33,971 nt of DNA, taken from positions 1-33,971 of the forward strand of contig JAJQFS010000063.1 of the NCBI GenBank assembly GCA_021200995.1, written 5' to 3'. This DNA is from Lachnospiraceae bacterium (GTDB lineage: Bacteria; Bacillota; Clostridia; Lachnospirales; Lachnospiraceae). The position numbers and the translations under genes are program-made. Under the pieces are notes generated by a model. That model saw only the letters and a program-made list of their open reading frames with translations. It did not search any database and had not been told where the DNA came from. Shown here in pieces: positions 17,368-25,069 of this stretch (its first letter is position 1; each line of letters opens with the position of its first letter).

Positions 17368-18242
17368 TAGATTATATTGTGAGAGCGACGGCGGCAAACG
17401 CCCAGATCAGAGCCTTTGCCTGCACGACGAGAAATACAGTGGAGGAGGCGCGCAAACAACATGATACGATGCCGGTCGCGACGGCGGCACTGGGCAGATT
17501 GATGAGCGGCGCGTTGATGATGGGTGTCTCCATGAAGGGAGAAAAGGACGTCATGACGCTGCAGGTGCAGGCGGACGGACCTTTGCAGGGGATTACCGTG
17601 ACAGCGGACTCGCAGGGACATGTGAAAGGCTATGTGGGCAATCCGGATGTGAACCTGCCTTTGAACGGCAGGGGAAAGCTGGATGTGTCAGGGGCTGTCG
17701 GCAAGGGTATTTTAAATGTGATCAAGGATCTGGGCATGAAGGAACCGTACAATGGGCAGATTGAACTGGTGAGCGGCGAGATCGGCGAGGATCTGACTTA
17801 TTATTTCGCGGCGTCCGAGCAGATCCCGTCAAGCGTGGGCCTGGGTGTGCTGGTGGATCGGGATTATACAGTGGCGCAGGCCGGCGGCTTTATCGTGCAG
17901 CTGATGCCGTTTGCTTCGGAGGAAATCATTGAGAAGCTGGAACAGAATGTACAGCGGGTCACTTCCGTGACGGCGCTTTTAAGCGAGGGAATGACGCCGG
18001 AGGATCTGCTTAAGTACGTGTTGGAGGGCTTTGATATCGAATTTACGGATACGATTCCGGCGTCGTTTTTCTGCGACTGTTCGCGTGCAAAGACGGATAA
18101 GGTGCTGATTTCCGTTGGCAGGAAGGAGCTGCAGGAGATGATCGACGAGGGAGAGCCGGTGGAGCTGAAGTGTCATTTCTGCAACACGGCGTATGCGTAT
18201 ACGACACAGGAACTGCGGACATTATTAAAGAAGGCGAGATAG
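17364..18242 (+). CDS. hslO: Hsp33 redox-regulated chaperone
   Basis: A cytoplasmic holdase chaperone that becomes active under oxidative stress, when a zinc-bound cysteine centre forms disulfides. The protein has 292 residues, the normal size. The N-terminal domain starts MIDYIVRATA. The zinc centre is complete: Cys237 and Cys239 (FFCDCSR) and Cys270 and Cys273 (KCHFCNTAYAY). GRLMSGALMMGVSMKGEKD and GYVGNPDVNLPLN are family-conserved. It ends the operon and is followed by the inverted-repeat element beginning at 18257. Confidence 0.95.
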   Translation: MIDYIVRATAANAQIRAFACTTRNTVEEARKQHDTMPVATAALGRLMSGALMMGVSMKGEKDVMTLQVQADGPLQGITVTADSQGHVKGYVGNPDVNLPLNGRGKLDVSGAVGKGILNVIKDLGMKEPYNGQIELVSGEIGEDLTYYFAASEQIPSSVGLGVLVDRDYTVAQAGGFIVQLMPFASEEIIEKLEQNVQRVTSVTALLSEGMTPEDLLKYVLEGFDIEFTDTIPASFFCDCSRAKTDKVLISVGRKELQEMIDEGEPVELKCHFCNTAYAYTTQELRTLLKKAR

Positions 18243-18256
18243 GGCGGCAGTGGGTC

Positions 18257-18462
18257 GCGTGTGAACGCAAATACTGTTTCACTCATGCTGCGCATAGGTG
18301 AGATAGGAAATCTCTGATTTCCGTAATCGAACCTATACCTTGTGTAGAACATTCCGATGAGCCCATGGGCGTAACAATCGTGTTCAGCAGAGGATTCCAC
18401 GATTGTTAATGGTCTCATCTCCATTGCGCAAAAATCGCGAAACAGTATTTGCGTTCACACGC
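18257..18462. repeat. MITE-like element with perfect 24-bp terminal inverted repeats
   Basis: The 24 bases at 18257-18280 (GCGTGTGAACGCAAA...) are the exact reverse complement of 18439-18462. Partial inverted similarity continues inward (TGCGCATAGGTGAGA against TCTCATCTCCATTGCGC). Nested inside are a 7-bp hairpin (GGAAATC-TCT-GATTTCC, 18306-18322) and an 11-bp hairpin (18372-18382 with 18398-18408). There is no transposase. The 206-bp size, perfect ends and lack of coding capacity fit a non-autonomous repeat or a structured RNA. It fills the gap between hslO and nadE. Confidence 0.75.
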
Positions 18463-18519
18463 TCGGATATGCAGTCCTGTAGCAAACGGGAAAATGAAAA
18501 CAGGGATAGGAAACGAACT

Positions 18520-20439
18520 ATGAAAGACGGATTTGTAAAAGTGGCAGCGGTAACGCCGAAAATCAAGGTGGCGGACACCGATTACAATACCTTGAACAGC
18601 ATCGTGGAGGCGCTGGAGGCTTACCGCCAGGGCGCGGGTGTGATTGTGCTGCCGGAGCTGTGCATCACCGGCTACACCTGCCAGGATTTATTTGAGCAGG
18701 AGATGCTTTTACAGGGCGCGCTTAAAGGTCTGCAGGAGTTTATCGCAGCTACCGGCGGCAGCAGGGCGCTGTTTTTCATCGGCCTTCCCTTTGAGAAGGA
18801 GGGCAGACTTTATAATGTAGCGGCCGCGGTCAGCGACGGAAAGCTGTTGGGTCTGGTGCCCAAGCGCAACCTTCCCATGTACGCCGAGTTCTACGAGGGC
18901 AGAAACTTTGCTTGCGGCAATGAGGTGCCGGAATATATCACTTTCGAGGGCAGGCAGGTGCCATTTGGCTGCAACCTGATTTTTACCTGTGAAAATATGC
19001 CGGGCTTGCGTGTAGCCTGCGAGCTCTGTGAGGATCTGTGGGTGCCCATTTCCCCATCCCAGCGTCATGCGCAGGCAGGGGCGAATCTGATCGTCAATCT
19101 TTCTGCTTCCAACGAGACTGTGGGAAAGGCGTCCTATCGTCTGAATCTGGTTTCCTCCACCTCCGCCAGACTGGTGGCGGGGTATCTGTACTGCAGCGCG
19201 GGCGAAGGCGAATCCACGCAGGATTTAGTCTTTGGCGGTCACAATATCATCTGCGAGAACGGCGCGGTTTTAGCACAGTCGAAGCGCTTTGGCTCCGGGA
19301 CAATTTTCGCGGATCTGGATATCCAGCGGCTGAATCACGACCGCAGAAAGCTCTTCGCCTTTCAGAAGCAGGAGAGCAGCGCCATGTACCTGCATGTGCC
19401 GTTTCAGTTGAAGGAACAGGAAGTGAAGCTCACGCGCGTGTTTTTAAGAACCCCCTTCGTGCCGGAGAATGACAGGGACAGAGAGGAGCGCTGTGAGGAG
19501 ATTCTCTCCATTCAGGCGCACGGCCTGAAAAAGCGTCTGGAACACACTGGCTGTCAGACCGTGGTCATTGGCCTGAGCGGCGGCCTGGATTCTACGCTGG
19601 CGCTGTTGGTGACGGTGAAAGCGTTTGATTTGCTGGGGCTTGACAGAGCGGGCATCCGCTGCATCACCATGCCCTGCTTCGGCACCACGGACAGGACCTA
19701 TCACAATGCATGTACGCTGGCCGGCGTTCTGGGCGCCAGACTGGAGGAAATAGATATTAAAGAATCCGTGACCCTGCATTTCAGGGACATCGGACAGGAT
19801 ATGGACAACCATAATGTGACTTACGAAAATGGCCAGGCCCGCGAGCGGACGCAGATTCTCATGGACATCGCCAACCGCGACAACGGCATGGTGATCGGCA
19901 CCGGCGATATGTCCGAGCTGGCCCTGGGCTGGGCTACCTATAATGGCGACCACATGTCCATGTATGGCGTCAACGCCGGCGTTCCCAAGACTCTGGTGCG
20001 CCACCTGGTGAAATACTACGCCGATACCTGTGGTGTGGAACGGCTGCAAAATGTTCTGTACGATGTCCTGGATACGCCGGTGAGTCCGGAGCTTCTGCCG
20101 CCGGTGGAGGGCACTATTTTCCAGAAAACAGAGGAGCTGGTGGGACCCTACGAGCTGCATGATTTCTTTTTATATTATATGCTGCGTTATGGATGTTCCC
20201 CCTCCAAAATCTACCGCATGGCCTGCCTTTCCTTCGAAGGCAGTTATGAAAAAGAAACCATCCTCAAGTGGCTGAAGGTCTTTTACAGACGTTTCTTCGC
20301 GCAGCATTTCAAGCGCAGCTGTCTGCCGGACGGCCCGAAGGTCGGTTCCGTGGCGGTTTCACCCCGTGGCGACCTGCGCATGCCGTCGGACGCCAGCGCG
20401 GCGATCTGGTTGAAGGAGCTGGAGCGGATTGAAGGGTGA
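18520..20439 (+). CDS. nadE: Glutamine-dependent NAD+ synthetase
   Basis: Catalyses the last step of NAD+ synthesis, amidating deamido-NAD+ with ATP and glutamine. The protein has 639 residues, normal for the two-domain form. The N-terminal nitrilase-like glutaminase has the triad Glu46 (LPELCITGY), Lys115 (LVPKRNLPMY) and Cys170 (CELCEDLWV). The C-terminal synthetase has the ATP PP-loop GLSGGLDSTLAL near residue 350, then GTGDMSELALGWATYNGD and FEGSYEKETI. The start at 18520 is chosen because the frame upstream runs into the inverted-repeat element; an AGG-rich site lies about 9 bases before it. Its ammonia comes from glutamine, which links it functionally to the glutamine synthetases in the window. 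Confidence 0.94.
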   Translation: MKDGFVKVAAVTPKIKVADTDYNTLNSIVEALEAYRQGAGVIVLPELCITGYTCQDLFEQEMLLQGALKGLQEFIAATGGSRALFFIGLPFEKEGRLYNVAAAVSDGKLLGLVPKRNLPMYAEFYEGRNFACGNEVPEYITFEGRQVPFGCNLIFTCENMPGLRVACELCEDLWVPISPSQRHAQAGANLIVNLSASNETVGKASYRLNLVSSTSARLVAGYLYCSAGEGESTQDLVFGGHNIICENGAVLAQSKRFGSGTIFADLDIQRLNHDRRKLFAFQKQESSAMYLHVPFQLKEQEVKLTRVFLRTPFVPENDRDREERCEEILSIQAHGLKKRLEHTGCQTVVIGLSGGLDSTLALLVTVKAFDLLGLDRAGIRCITMPCFGTTDRTYHNACTLAGVLGARLEEIDIKESVTLHFRDIGQDMDNHNVTYENGQARERTQILMDIANRDNGMVIGTGDMSELALGWATYNGDHMSMYGVNAGVPKTLVRHLVKYYADTCGVERLQNVLYDVLDTPVSPELLPPVEGTIFQKTEELVGPYELHDFFLYYMLRYGCSPSKIYRMACLSFEGSYEKETILKWLKVFYRRFFAQHFKRSCLPDGPKVGSVAVSPRGDLRMPSDASAAIWLKELERIEG

Positions 20440-20506
20440 TTGTGGGAACAAAGAAGAAACGAGTGGGCCGCATTAGCTGTGGATATACGGCTGTAGGGTA
20501 TGCATT

Positions 20507-21235
20507 ATGGGCTTATGGGAAATATTTAAGGGAGAGCAACCGGGTTTCATTCAAACCTTGCTAAATTATGAAAATACTGGACAATTTGGCGAGTATTCGA
20601 CCGAGTTTGCGCTGACGAATGACAATCTGGATGGAGAACTGGTTGTGTTGAAAAATCTTTATGTGCCGACACAGGGGAAAACATCAGAAATTGATCTGGT
20701 TATGATTCATCAAAAGGGAATTTTTGTTTTTGAAAGCAAGAATTATAGCGGTTGGATTTTCGACAGTAATGATCAGCTTAACTGGACACAATGTCTTCCG
20801 AATGGTGAAAAAAACAGGTTTTATAACCCTGTTCGTCAAAATCAAACACATATGAAGGCGTTGGCTGAATATCTTCAAAAGCCCGTTTCAGATTTTATTT
20901 CGTATATCGTGTTCTCAGAACGGTGCACATTAAAAAAGGTCCCGGAGGACACAGATTCGGTAGTGATTGTGAGACGACCAGATATGCTGAAAAAGCTTCG
21001 GGCTTATTTCAGGAAAGTACCGGATCGATACACCCATGAAGAAATTCAGGCAATAGTCAGCAGACTTTCCCGCCTTGTAAACAGGAGTACAGAAGAAAAA
21101 CAACAGCATATTGATGACATAAAAAACAGGTGCCCATTCTGTGGCAATGATCTTGTTTTGCGAAACGGGAAATATGGGCAGTTCTGGGGATGCAAGTCAT
21201 ATCCCAAATGTAAGTTTACACGGCAGATAAAATAA
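20507..21235 (+). CDS. NERD-domain protein with C-terminal topoisomerase-type zinc ribbon
   Basis: A 242-residue protein. Residues about 35-150 fit the NERD (nuclease-related) domain: GELVVLKNLYVP near residue 45, EIDLVMIHQKGIFVFESKNYSGWIF near residues 61-85, then a PVRQNQTHMKALAEYL segment. EID...E.K is the restriction-endonuclease-like core. The tail holds one zinc ribbon, CPFCGNDLVLRNGKYGQFWGC...YPKC, of the type found in topoisomerase I. Together these suggest DNA binding and possibly cleavage; the function is unproven. The gene is AT-richer than its neighbours and stands apart from the operons. A decayed copy of its tail and upstream DNA lies 1 kb downstream, so it belongs to a mobile or duplicated island. 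The ATG has no strong ribosome site. Confidence 0.85.
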   Translation: MGLWEIFKGEQPGFIQTLLNYENTGQFGEYSTEFALTNDNLDGELVVLKNLYVPTQGKTSEIDLVMIHQKGIFVFESKNYSGWIFDSNDQLNWTQCLPNGEKNRFYNPVRQNQTHMKALAEYLQKPVSDFISYIVFSERCTLKKVPEDTDSVVIVRRPDMLKKLRAYFRKVPDRYTHEEIQAIVSRLSRLVNRSTEEKQQHIDDIKNRCPFCGNDLVLRNGKYGQFWGCKSYPKCKFTRQIK

Positions 21236-21262
21236 AAGGCAGGCATCCAAGGTTGCCTGCCT
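21229..21262 (-). terminator. Terminator for the minus-strand BECR-like gene
   Basis: A 9-bp stem, AGGCAGGCA (21237-21245) with TGCCTGCCT (21254-21262), is followed on the minus strand by a T-rich tail (21236 downward, TTTATTTTA). It directly abuts the NERD stop codon. Its plus-strand side has no T run. Confidence 0.6.
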
Positions 21263-21270
21263 GAATATCC

Positions 21271-21357
21271 GAATGGAATAGGCAGGGTGGCAATCCTGCA
21301 TCTCTTTTAAGACCACATGGGCGTGACGGCTGCCTGTTCCGTCCTCAGATTCCATTC
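21271..21357. ncRNA. Structured convergent intergenic element
   Basis: GAATGGAAT (21271-21279) pairs perfectly with ATTCCATTC (21349-21357), and the adjacent AGGCAG (21280-21285) pairs with CTGCCT (21330-21335). A competing hairpin, GCAGG (21282-21286) with CCTGC (21295-21299), cannot coexist with the second stem. The loop carries CATGGGCGTGAC, which is nearly repeated inside the 18257 element. It lies between two genes facing each other, so it is not a leader of either. An RNA or repeat element is possible; the class is unknown. Confidence 0.4.
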
Positions 21358-21418
21358 AATATAATCTATGTATCTGACAATCTCATTATACTTTAATTTA
21401 TCAAAATGTCAATTATTT

Positions 21419-21883
21419 TCACGGACTTTTCAGGCGCCACGCCCGTCCTTTTTGAATATAATTTGTGAGTTGGGCATCCGTCAGGGGATACATGGTACGA
21501 TACGACAATTTCCCATCAGCATAAACTCTTACTGCGACAGCAATGTGGGAAGAATAATCTTTTATAAAAGAGATGCTGCGGTCTCTTGGATGAACACTCA
21601 GATAGTCGGGATTACGTATTATATTCGGAATATCTTCCAGACAATTGTAAAAAGCGATATCAGATATAAAATCATCTTTATGGCGTTCGGTGTGTGCTAT
21701 TCTGTCTTTCCAAAATAGAATTTCTGTTTCGGACGAAAGACCTGAAATGAGGTCAGGGCATTTTTCAGAAAGAAACGCTACAATATCGGCAGGAATACAG
21801 CCGAGAGAGACACAGCTTTTTTCGGATTCTATAAAATTTTTTATCCATGAATTTGAGGTGCCTTCATTCTGCTGCATCTGCAC
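21419..21883 (-). CDS. Putative BECR-fold nuclease domain protein, probably 5'-truncated
   Basis: The C-terminal part, IRNPDYLSVHPRDRSISF followed by HIAVAVRVYADGKLSYRT and MYPLTDAQLTNYI, resembles the phage-associated BECR (barnase-EndoU-colicin-RelE-like) RNase domains, in which a two-part core of NPDY and repeated valine-rich strands is typical. This assignment is from memory of the fold and needs a profile search. From GTG at 21883 the protein has 154 residues. However, the frame stays open another 25 or so codons upstream with protein-like sequence (TRYPQYRENPIEDILKSQW) and no usable start, until a stop near 21955. This suggests that the gene has lost its beginning. GGAG lies shortly before the GTG and a nearby ATG, so a short product is possible. 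It sits inside the AT-rich island. Confidence 0.5.
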   Translation of the reverse strand: MQMQQNEGTSNSWIKNFIESEKSCVSLGCIPADIVAFLSEKCPDLISGLSSETEILFWKDRIAHTERHKDDFISDIAFYNCLEDIPNIIRNPDYLSVHPRDRSISFIKDYSSHIAVAVRVYADGKLSYRTMYPLTDAQLTNYIQKGRAWRLKSP

Positions 21884-22068
21884 AAATCTCCATTGACTTT
21901 TAAGAATGTCCTCGATGGGATTTTCTCTGTATTGAGGATATCGTGTGACGAATATTTATAATATTTTTAGCGTGGCTCATACACATGTGCCTGTTCCGGA
22001 GTGACTTTGGTAAGGTCTTTCATGTTATTGCAGGAATCTCTTTTATATGATTTTGCGAGAGAAAAAAA

Positions 22069-22257
22069 GAAACGAGCAGGCCGCATGAGCAGTAGCTGTA
22101 CGGTTGTAAACTTCGCTTCTTTTACCAACTATGATAATACCGTAATACTCTTATGTCAAGGGAAACTCAAAATCTTGTTATGCAAAAAGAAAAATATGGA
22201 CAGTTCTGGGGGTGTAAATCATATCCAAAATGTAAATTCACTCGACAAATAAAGTAA
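22069..22257 (+). pseudogene. Remnant of a second NERD/zinc-ribbon gene
   Basis: Bases 22192-22257 encode KYGQFWGCKSYPKCKFTRQI and a Lys before a stop. This is identical in protein sequence to the last 21 residues of the gene at 20507, though the DNA differs at third positions. Upstream, NLVMQKEK matches the preceding NDLVLRNG with indels and a frameshift. The NERD body is missing. Bases 22069-22110 (GAAACGAGCAGGCCGCAT...TACGGTTGTA) resemble 20455-20495, the DNA just upstream of the intact gene. So this is the two ends of a paralogous locus with the middle deleted. An 83-codon open frame crosses it in another phase and is not a gene. Confidence 0.8.
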
Positions 22258-22279
22258 AAAGACAGCGTTGCCGCTGTCT
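22256..22279 (-). terminator. Intrinsic terminator of the 171-residue membrane protein gene
   Basis: On the minus strand, an 8-bp hairpin (22279-22272 with 22267-22260, loop GCAA) is followed by TTTT (22259-22256). It starts 7 bases past the stop codon of the gene at 22286-22801. Confidence 0.85.
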
Positions 22280-22285
22280 ATTACT

Positions 22286-22801
22286 TTATTTCCTTGCGCT
22301 TTCCAGCACCTCCTCCAGCGCGTTCAACAGCACTGTGGCGGTGTATTTCTGACTGTCCTCGTAGGCGACGTCCTCTAAGACAACGCCCTCCTGCAGCTGC
22401 GACGCGATATCCTTGAGTACCGGTTCAAACAGCGGATACATGGTCTGAATGGCGTCGTCCAGGTATGTGAAGGAGACGTTGGAGATGCCGGTGTTTTCAA
22501 TGATGACCTGCATTTCCATGGAACTGCCGGATAAATCAAGAGAGACAGAGTAAATGCCTGGCAGATACGCGGCCGTTTCTTCTATGGCCTCTTCGCCTGA
22601 CCCGTTGATATCTGACCTGTTGCTATCGTCGATTCCGTCCGTTTGCTCTGTCTTGGAGCCGCTCTCAGACGCATTCATTTCCCTGCCAGGCCAGAACATG
22701 ATGGCAAGCAGCACGATCAGAACAATGCCGAGAAAAATAAAAATACCGGTATAGATGACCTCTTTCATATGCAGTACCACGATTTTCGTTCTTTTATTCA
22801 T
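22286..22801 (-). CDS. Membrane-anchored protein of unknown function
   Basis: I do not recognise this 171-residue protein. A basic N terminus (MNKRTKIVVLHMKE) is followed by one hydrophobic helix at about residues 16-37 (TGIFIFLGIVLIVLLAIMFW), then an acidic Ser/Glu/Asp linker to about residue 78. The extracellular domain (YLPGIYSVSLDLSGSSMEMQVIIENTGISNVSF...LNALEEVLESARK) alternates beta strands and ends in helices. No cysteine follows the helix, so it is not a lipoprotein. The ATG has a GAGGAAAG site 7 bases upstream. It is transcribed away from glnA and has its own terminator. A sensor or wall-associated role is possible but unsupported. Confidence 0.75.
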   Translation of the reverse strand: MNKRTKIVVLHMKEVIYTGIFIFLGIVLIVLLAIMFWPGREMNASESGSKTEQTDGIDDSNRSDINGSGEEAIEETAAYLPGIYSVSLDLSGSSMEMQVIIENTGISNVSFTYLDDAIQTMYPLFEPVLKDIASQLQEGVVLEDVAYEDSQKYTATVLLNALEEVLESARK

Positions 22802-22918
22802 GAAGCTTTCCTCGCCTGCCCATTGGCCGCTTTACCATTACTGTATGCGACGGACGGCGAGGTTATGCATCAGTATTTTTCTGACGTGTGAAATTCCAGC
22901 CAAAACCAGTGTTTTTGG

Positions 22919-22947
22919 TTGACATTTTATTCATCATGCGGCAAAAT
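22919..22947 (+). promoter_or_regulatory. Promoter of glnA
   Basis: Perfect TTGACA (22919-22924), 17 bases, then CAAAAT (22942-22947, 4 of 6). The start point would be near 22954, immediately before the leader terminator. This places about 125 bases of leader ahead of the ATG. Confidence 0.7.
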
Positions 22948-22960
22948 AAAAGCAGTGCAA

Positions 22961-22989
22961 TGGGGCCGGCGCAAGGCCCCACTTTGTTT
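22961..22989 (+). terminator. Leader terminator upstream of glnA
   Basis: A 7-bp GC-rich stem, TGGGGCC (22961-22967) with GGCCCCA (22975-22981), precedes CTTTGTTT. No plus-strand gene ends upstream, so the hairpin cannot serve another gene. It must act on the glnA transcript itself, between promoter and start. GCAATGGGG at its 5' edge nearly matches GCAATCGGGG at the same place in the glnN leader. Confidence 0.6.
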
Positions 22990-23080
22990 GATGGGAGCTT
23001 TGCAGGGAATATGTCCGCAAAACGCGGCAGCAGCCGGACGCGCTCATCAAATTTTTCCAGGAAAGAAAGGAATACCGGAC

Positions 23081-24409
23081 ATGAAAAAATACACAAAGCA
23101 GGACATCTTAAGCATGGTGGAGGAGGAAGGCGTAGAGTTTATCCGCCTGCAGTTCACCGACCTTTTCGGCAATCTGAAAAATGTCGCCATCACGGCGAGC
23201 CAGCTGGAGAAAGCGTTAAATAATAAATGTACGTTCGATGGTTCCTCCATCGAAGGCTTTGTGCGGGTGGAAGAGTCGGATATGCTGCTCTATCCGGTCT
23301 TAGACAGCTTCCAGGTTTTCCCCTGGAGACCGCAGAACGGCAAGGTCGCGCGCATGATCTGCGATGTTTACACCGCGGACAGGGAGCCCTTTGAGGGCGA
23401 TCCCCGCTATATATTGAAGAAAGCGGTGCAGGAAGCAAAGGGCATGGGCTACGAATTCAAGGTGGGCCCGGAACTGGAATTTTTCCTTTTTGACACGGAT
23501 GAAAACGCGCAGCCGACCGTGACCACCAAGGAGGTGGCCGGATATTTTGATATGGGACCCAACGACCTGGGGGAAAACGCCCGCAGGGAGATTATTTTAA
23601 ATCTGGAAGAGATGGGCTTCGGCATCGAGGCGTCCCATCATGAGGCGGCTCCTGCCCAGCACGAGATCGATTTTGAGTACGCGGAGGTGCTGGAGACGGC
23701 CGATGATATCATGACTTTCAAACTGGCGGTGAAGACCATCGCCCGCAGACACGGCCTGTATGCATCCTTCATGCCCAAGCCGAACGCCGGCGTAAACGGT
23801 TCCGGCATGCACATCAACATGTCGCTGCATCAGGACGGCAGAAATATTTTTCACGATGAAAATGATGAGCATGGCCTGAGCAGGGAAGCATATTATTTCA
23901 TAGGCGGCATTTTAAAACATATCAAGGGTATGTGCACCATCACAAACCCGCTGGTGAATTCCTACAAGCGCCTGGTGCCGGGATATGAAGCCCCGATTTA
24001 CCTGACCTGGGGCACGCGCAACCGTTCTCAGCTGATCCGCATCCCGATGAGCAACGGGGAGGGAACGCGTGTGGAGCTGCGCTGTCCGGATCCGAGCGCC
24101 AATCCCTATCTGGCGCTGGCGGTCTGCCTCGTGGCAGGGCTGGATGGTATCCGCAATCAGATTGAGCCGCCGAAGTGCTTTAACGGCAATGTGTTCAATC
24201 TGACGGATGAAGAGAGGGCCTTAAAGGGCATTGACGTTCTGCCGGGTACTTTGAAGGAAGCATTGGAAGCGTTAAAGCAGGATGAAGTCTTAAAGGAAGC
24301 GTTGGGAGAGCATGTTTTCCATAAATATGTGGAGGCGAAGGAAAAAGAGTGGCATGACTACAACTGTCAGGTTTCTCAATGGGAACTGGAGGAGTATCTG
24401 AAATACTGA
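23081..24409 (+). CDS. glnA: Type I glutamine synthetase (GlnA)
   Basis: Makes glutamine from glutamate and ammonia with ATP, in a dodecamer in the cytoplasm. The protein has 442 residues, typical of the Gram-positive GSI-alpha form, which is not adenylylated. Motifs include FTDLFGNLKNV and DGSSIEGF (residues about 21-70), GPELEFFLFD near residue 130, HHEAAPAQHEIDF near residue 186, NAGVNGSGMHINMS near residue 235, and the substrate-gating region YLTWGTRNRSQLIRIP near residue 308. The frame is open back to 22919, but the ATG at 23081 has an AAAGG site and the expected N terminus. It has its own promoter and leader terminator, and an ANTAR gene follows 108 bases later. Confidence 0.96.
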   Translation: MKKYTKQDILSMVEEEGVEFIRLQFTDLFGNLKNVAITASQLEKALNNKCTFDGSSIEGFVRVEESDMLLYPVLDSFQVFPWRPQNGKVARMICDVYTADREPFEGDPRYILKKAVQEAKGMGYEFKVGPELEFFLFDTDENAQPTVTTKEVAGYFDMGPNDLGENARREIILNLEEMGFGIEASHHEAAPAQHEIDFEYAEVLETADDIMTFKLAVKTIARRHGLYASFMPKPNAGVNGSGMHINMSLHQDGRNIFHDENDEHGLSREAYYFIGGILKHIKGMCTITNPLVNSYKRLVPGYEAPIYLTWGTRNRSQLIRIPMSNGEGTRVELRCPDPSANPYLALAVCLVAGLDGIRNQIEPPKCFNGNVFNLTDEERALKGIDVLPGTLKEALEALKQDEVLKEALGEHVFHKYVEAKEKEWHDYNCQVSQWELEEYLKY

Positions 24410-24434
24410 CGCGTTTCTTTGGCAGGCGGGTACG

Positions 24435-24458
24435 GGATCTGTGCATTGCGCATGATCC
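24435..24458 (+). promoter_or_regulatory. Hairpin between glnA and the ANTAR gene
   Basis: GGATC (24435-24439) pairs with GATCC (24454-24458), and inside it TGTGC pairs with GCGCA around the loop ATT; one T is bulged. No T run follows. It could set relative expression of the two genes by RNA processing or act as a target of the ANTAR protein; neither is shown. Confidence 0.4.
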
Positions 24459-24517
24459 TGGTAAATCAGGCTGCGGAAGGAAACGAAGACTGTTGAGCAA
24501 CATGGCAGGAGATAGGT

Positions 24518-25069
24518 ATGACCAATATTATTGTGGTGTTTCCCCGACTTGAGGAGGGGAAAAATATCAGAAACATATTGGTGCGGAGCGGATTTGATAC
24601 GGTAACTGCCTGTTCCACCGCGTCCCAGGCGCTGGGCTTCGCGGAGGAAACCAGGGATGGAGTTGTGGTATCCGGCTACAAGCTGCCGGACATGGTCTAT
24701 GACCAGCTGCGGGACGAACTGCCGAAGGAGTTTGAGATGCTCCTGGTGGCTTCGGGAAAGTTTACCGGCATGAACCTGAGGGATGATGTGGAAACGTTGA
24801 CGATGCCTCTGAAGGTACAGGAGCTGGTGGACCGGGTGCAGGAGATGACGGACCGTGTGGAGTCGCGCCGCAGACTTCGGCGATTGAAACCGAGGGAGCG
24901 GAGCCCGGAAGAACTGGCCGCCATCGCGCGCGCCAAGGAGCTGTTGGCGCTTCGCCGCGGGTATACGGAGGCGGAGGCGCACCGGTATCTGCAGAAGACC
25001 AGTATGGACAGCGGGACGAATCTGGTGGAGGCCGCGTACATGGTGATCGACATGTTCGCGCCGAAGTGA
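24518..25069 (+). CDS. ANTAR-domain response regulator (transcription antiterminator)
   Basis: A 183-residue RNA-binding regulator. The N-terminal 120 residues have the shape of a response-regulator receiver (IIVVFPRLEEGKNIRNILVRSG, then VVVSGYKLPDMV) but lack the usual phosphate-accepting Asp context, so it may not use phosphorylation. The C-terminal ANTAR three-helix domain starts at RSPEELAAIARAKELLALR near residue 127 and ends in NLVEAAYMVIDMF. ANTAR proteins bind paired hairpins in leader RNA and prevent terminator formation. In Clostridia, genes of this kind commonly lie next to glnA (from general knowledge). The position and the two leader terminators in this window suggest that its targets include glnA and glnN. 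The ATG has an AGGAGATAGG site. Confidence 0.93.
   Translation: MTNIIVVFPRLEEGKNIRNILVRSGFDTVTACSTASQALGFAEETRDGVVVSGYKLPDMVYDQLRDELPKEFEMLLVASGKFTGMNLRDDVETLTMPLKVQELVDRVQEMTDRVESRRRLRRLKPRERSPEELAAIARAKELLALRRGYTEAEAHRYLQKTSMDSGTNLVEAAYMVIDMFAPK

Noticed and set aside
22001-22252. 83-codon open frame over the NERD remnant
   Set aside because: The homologous zinc-ribbon sequence is in a different frame; this frame has no similarity and a poor start.
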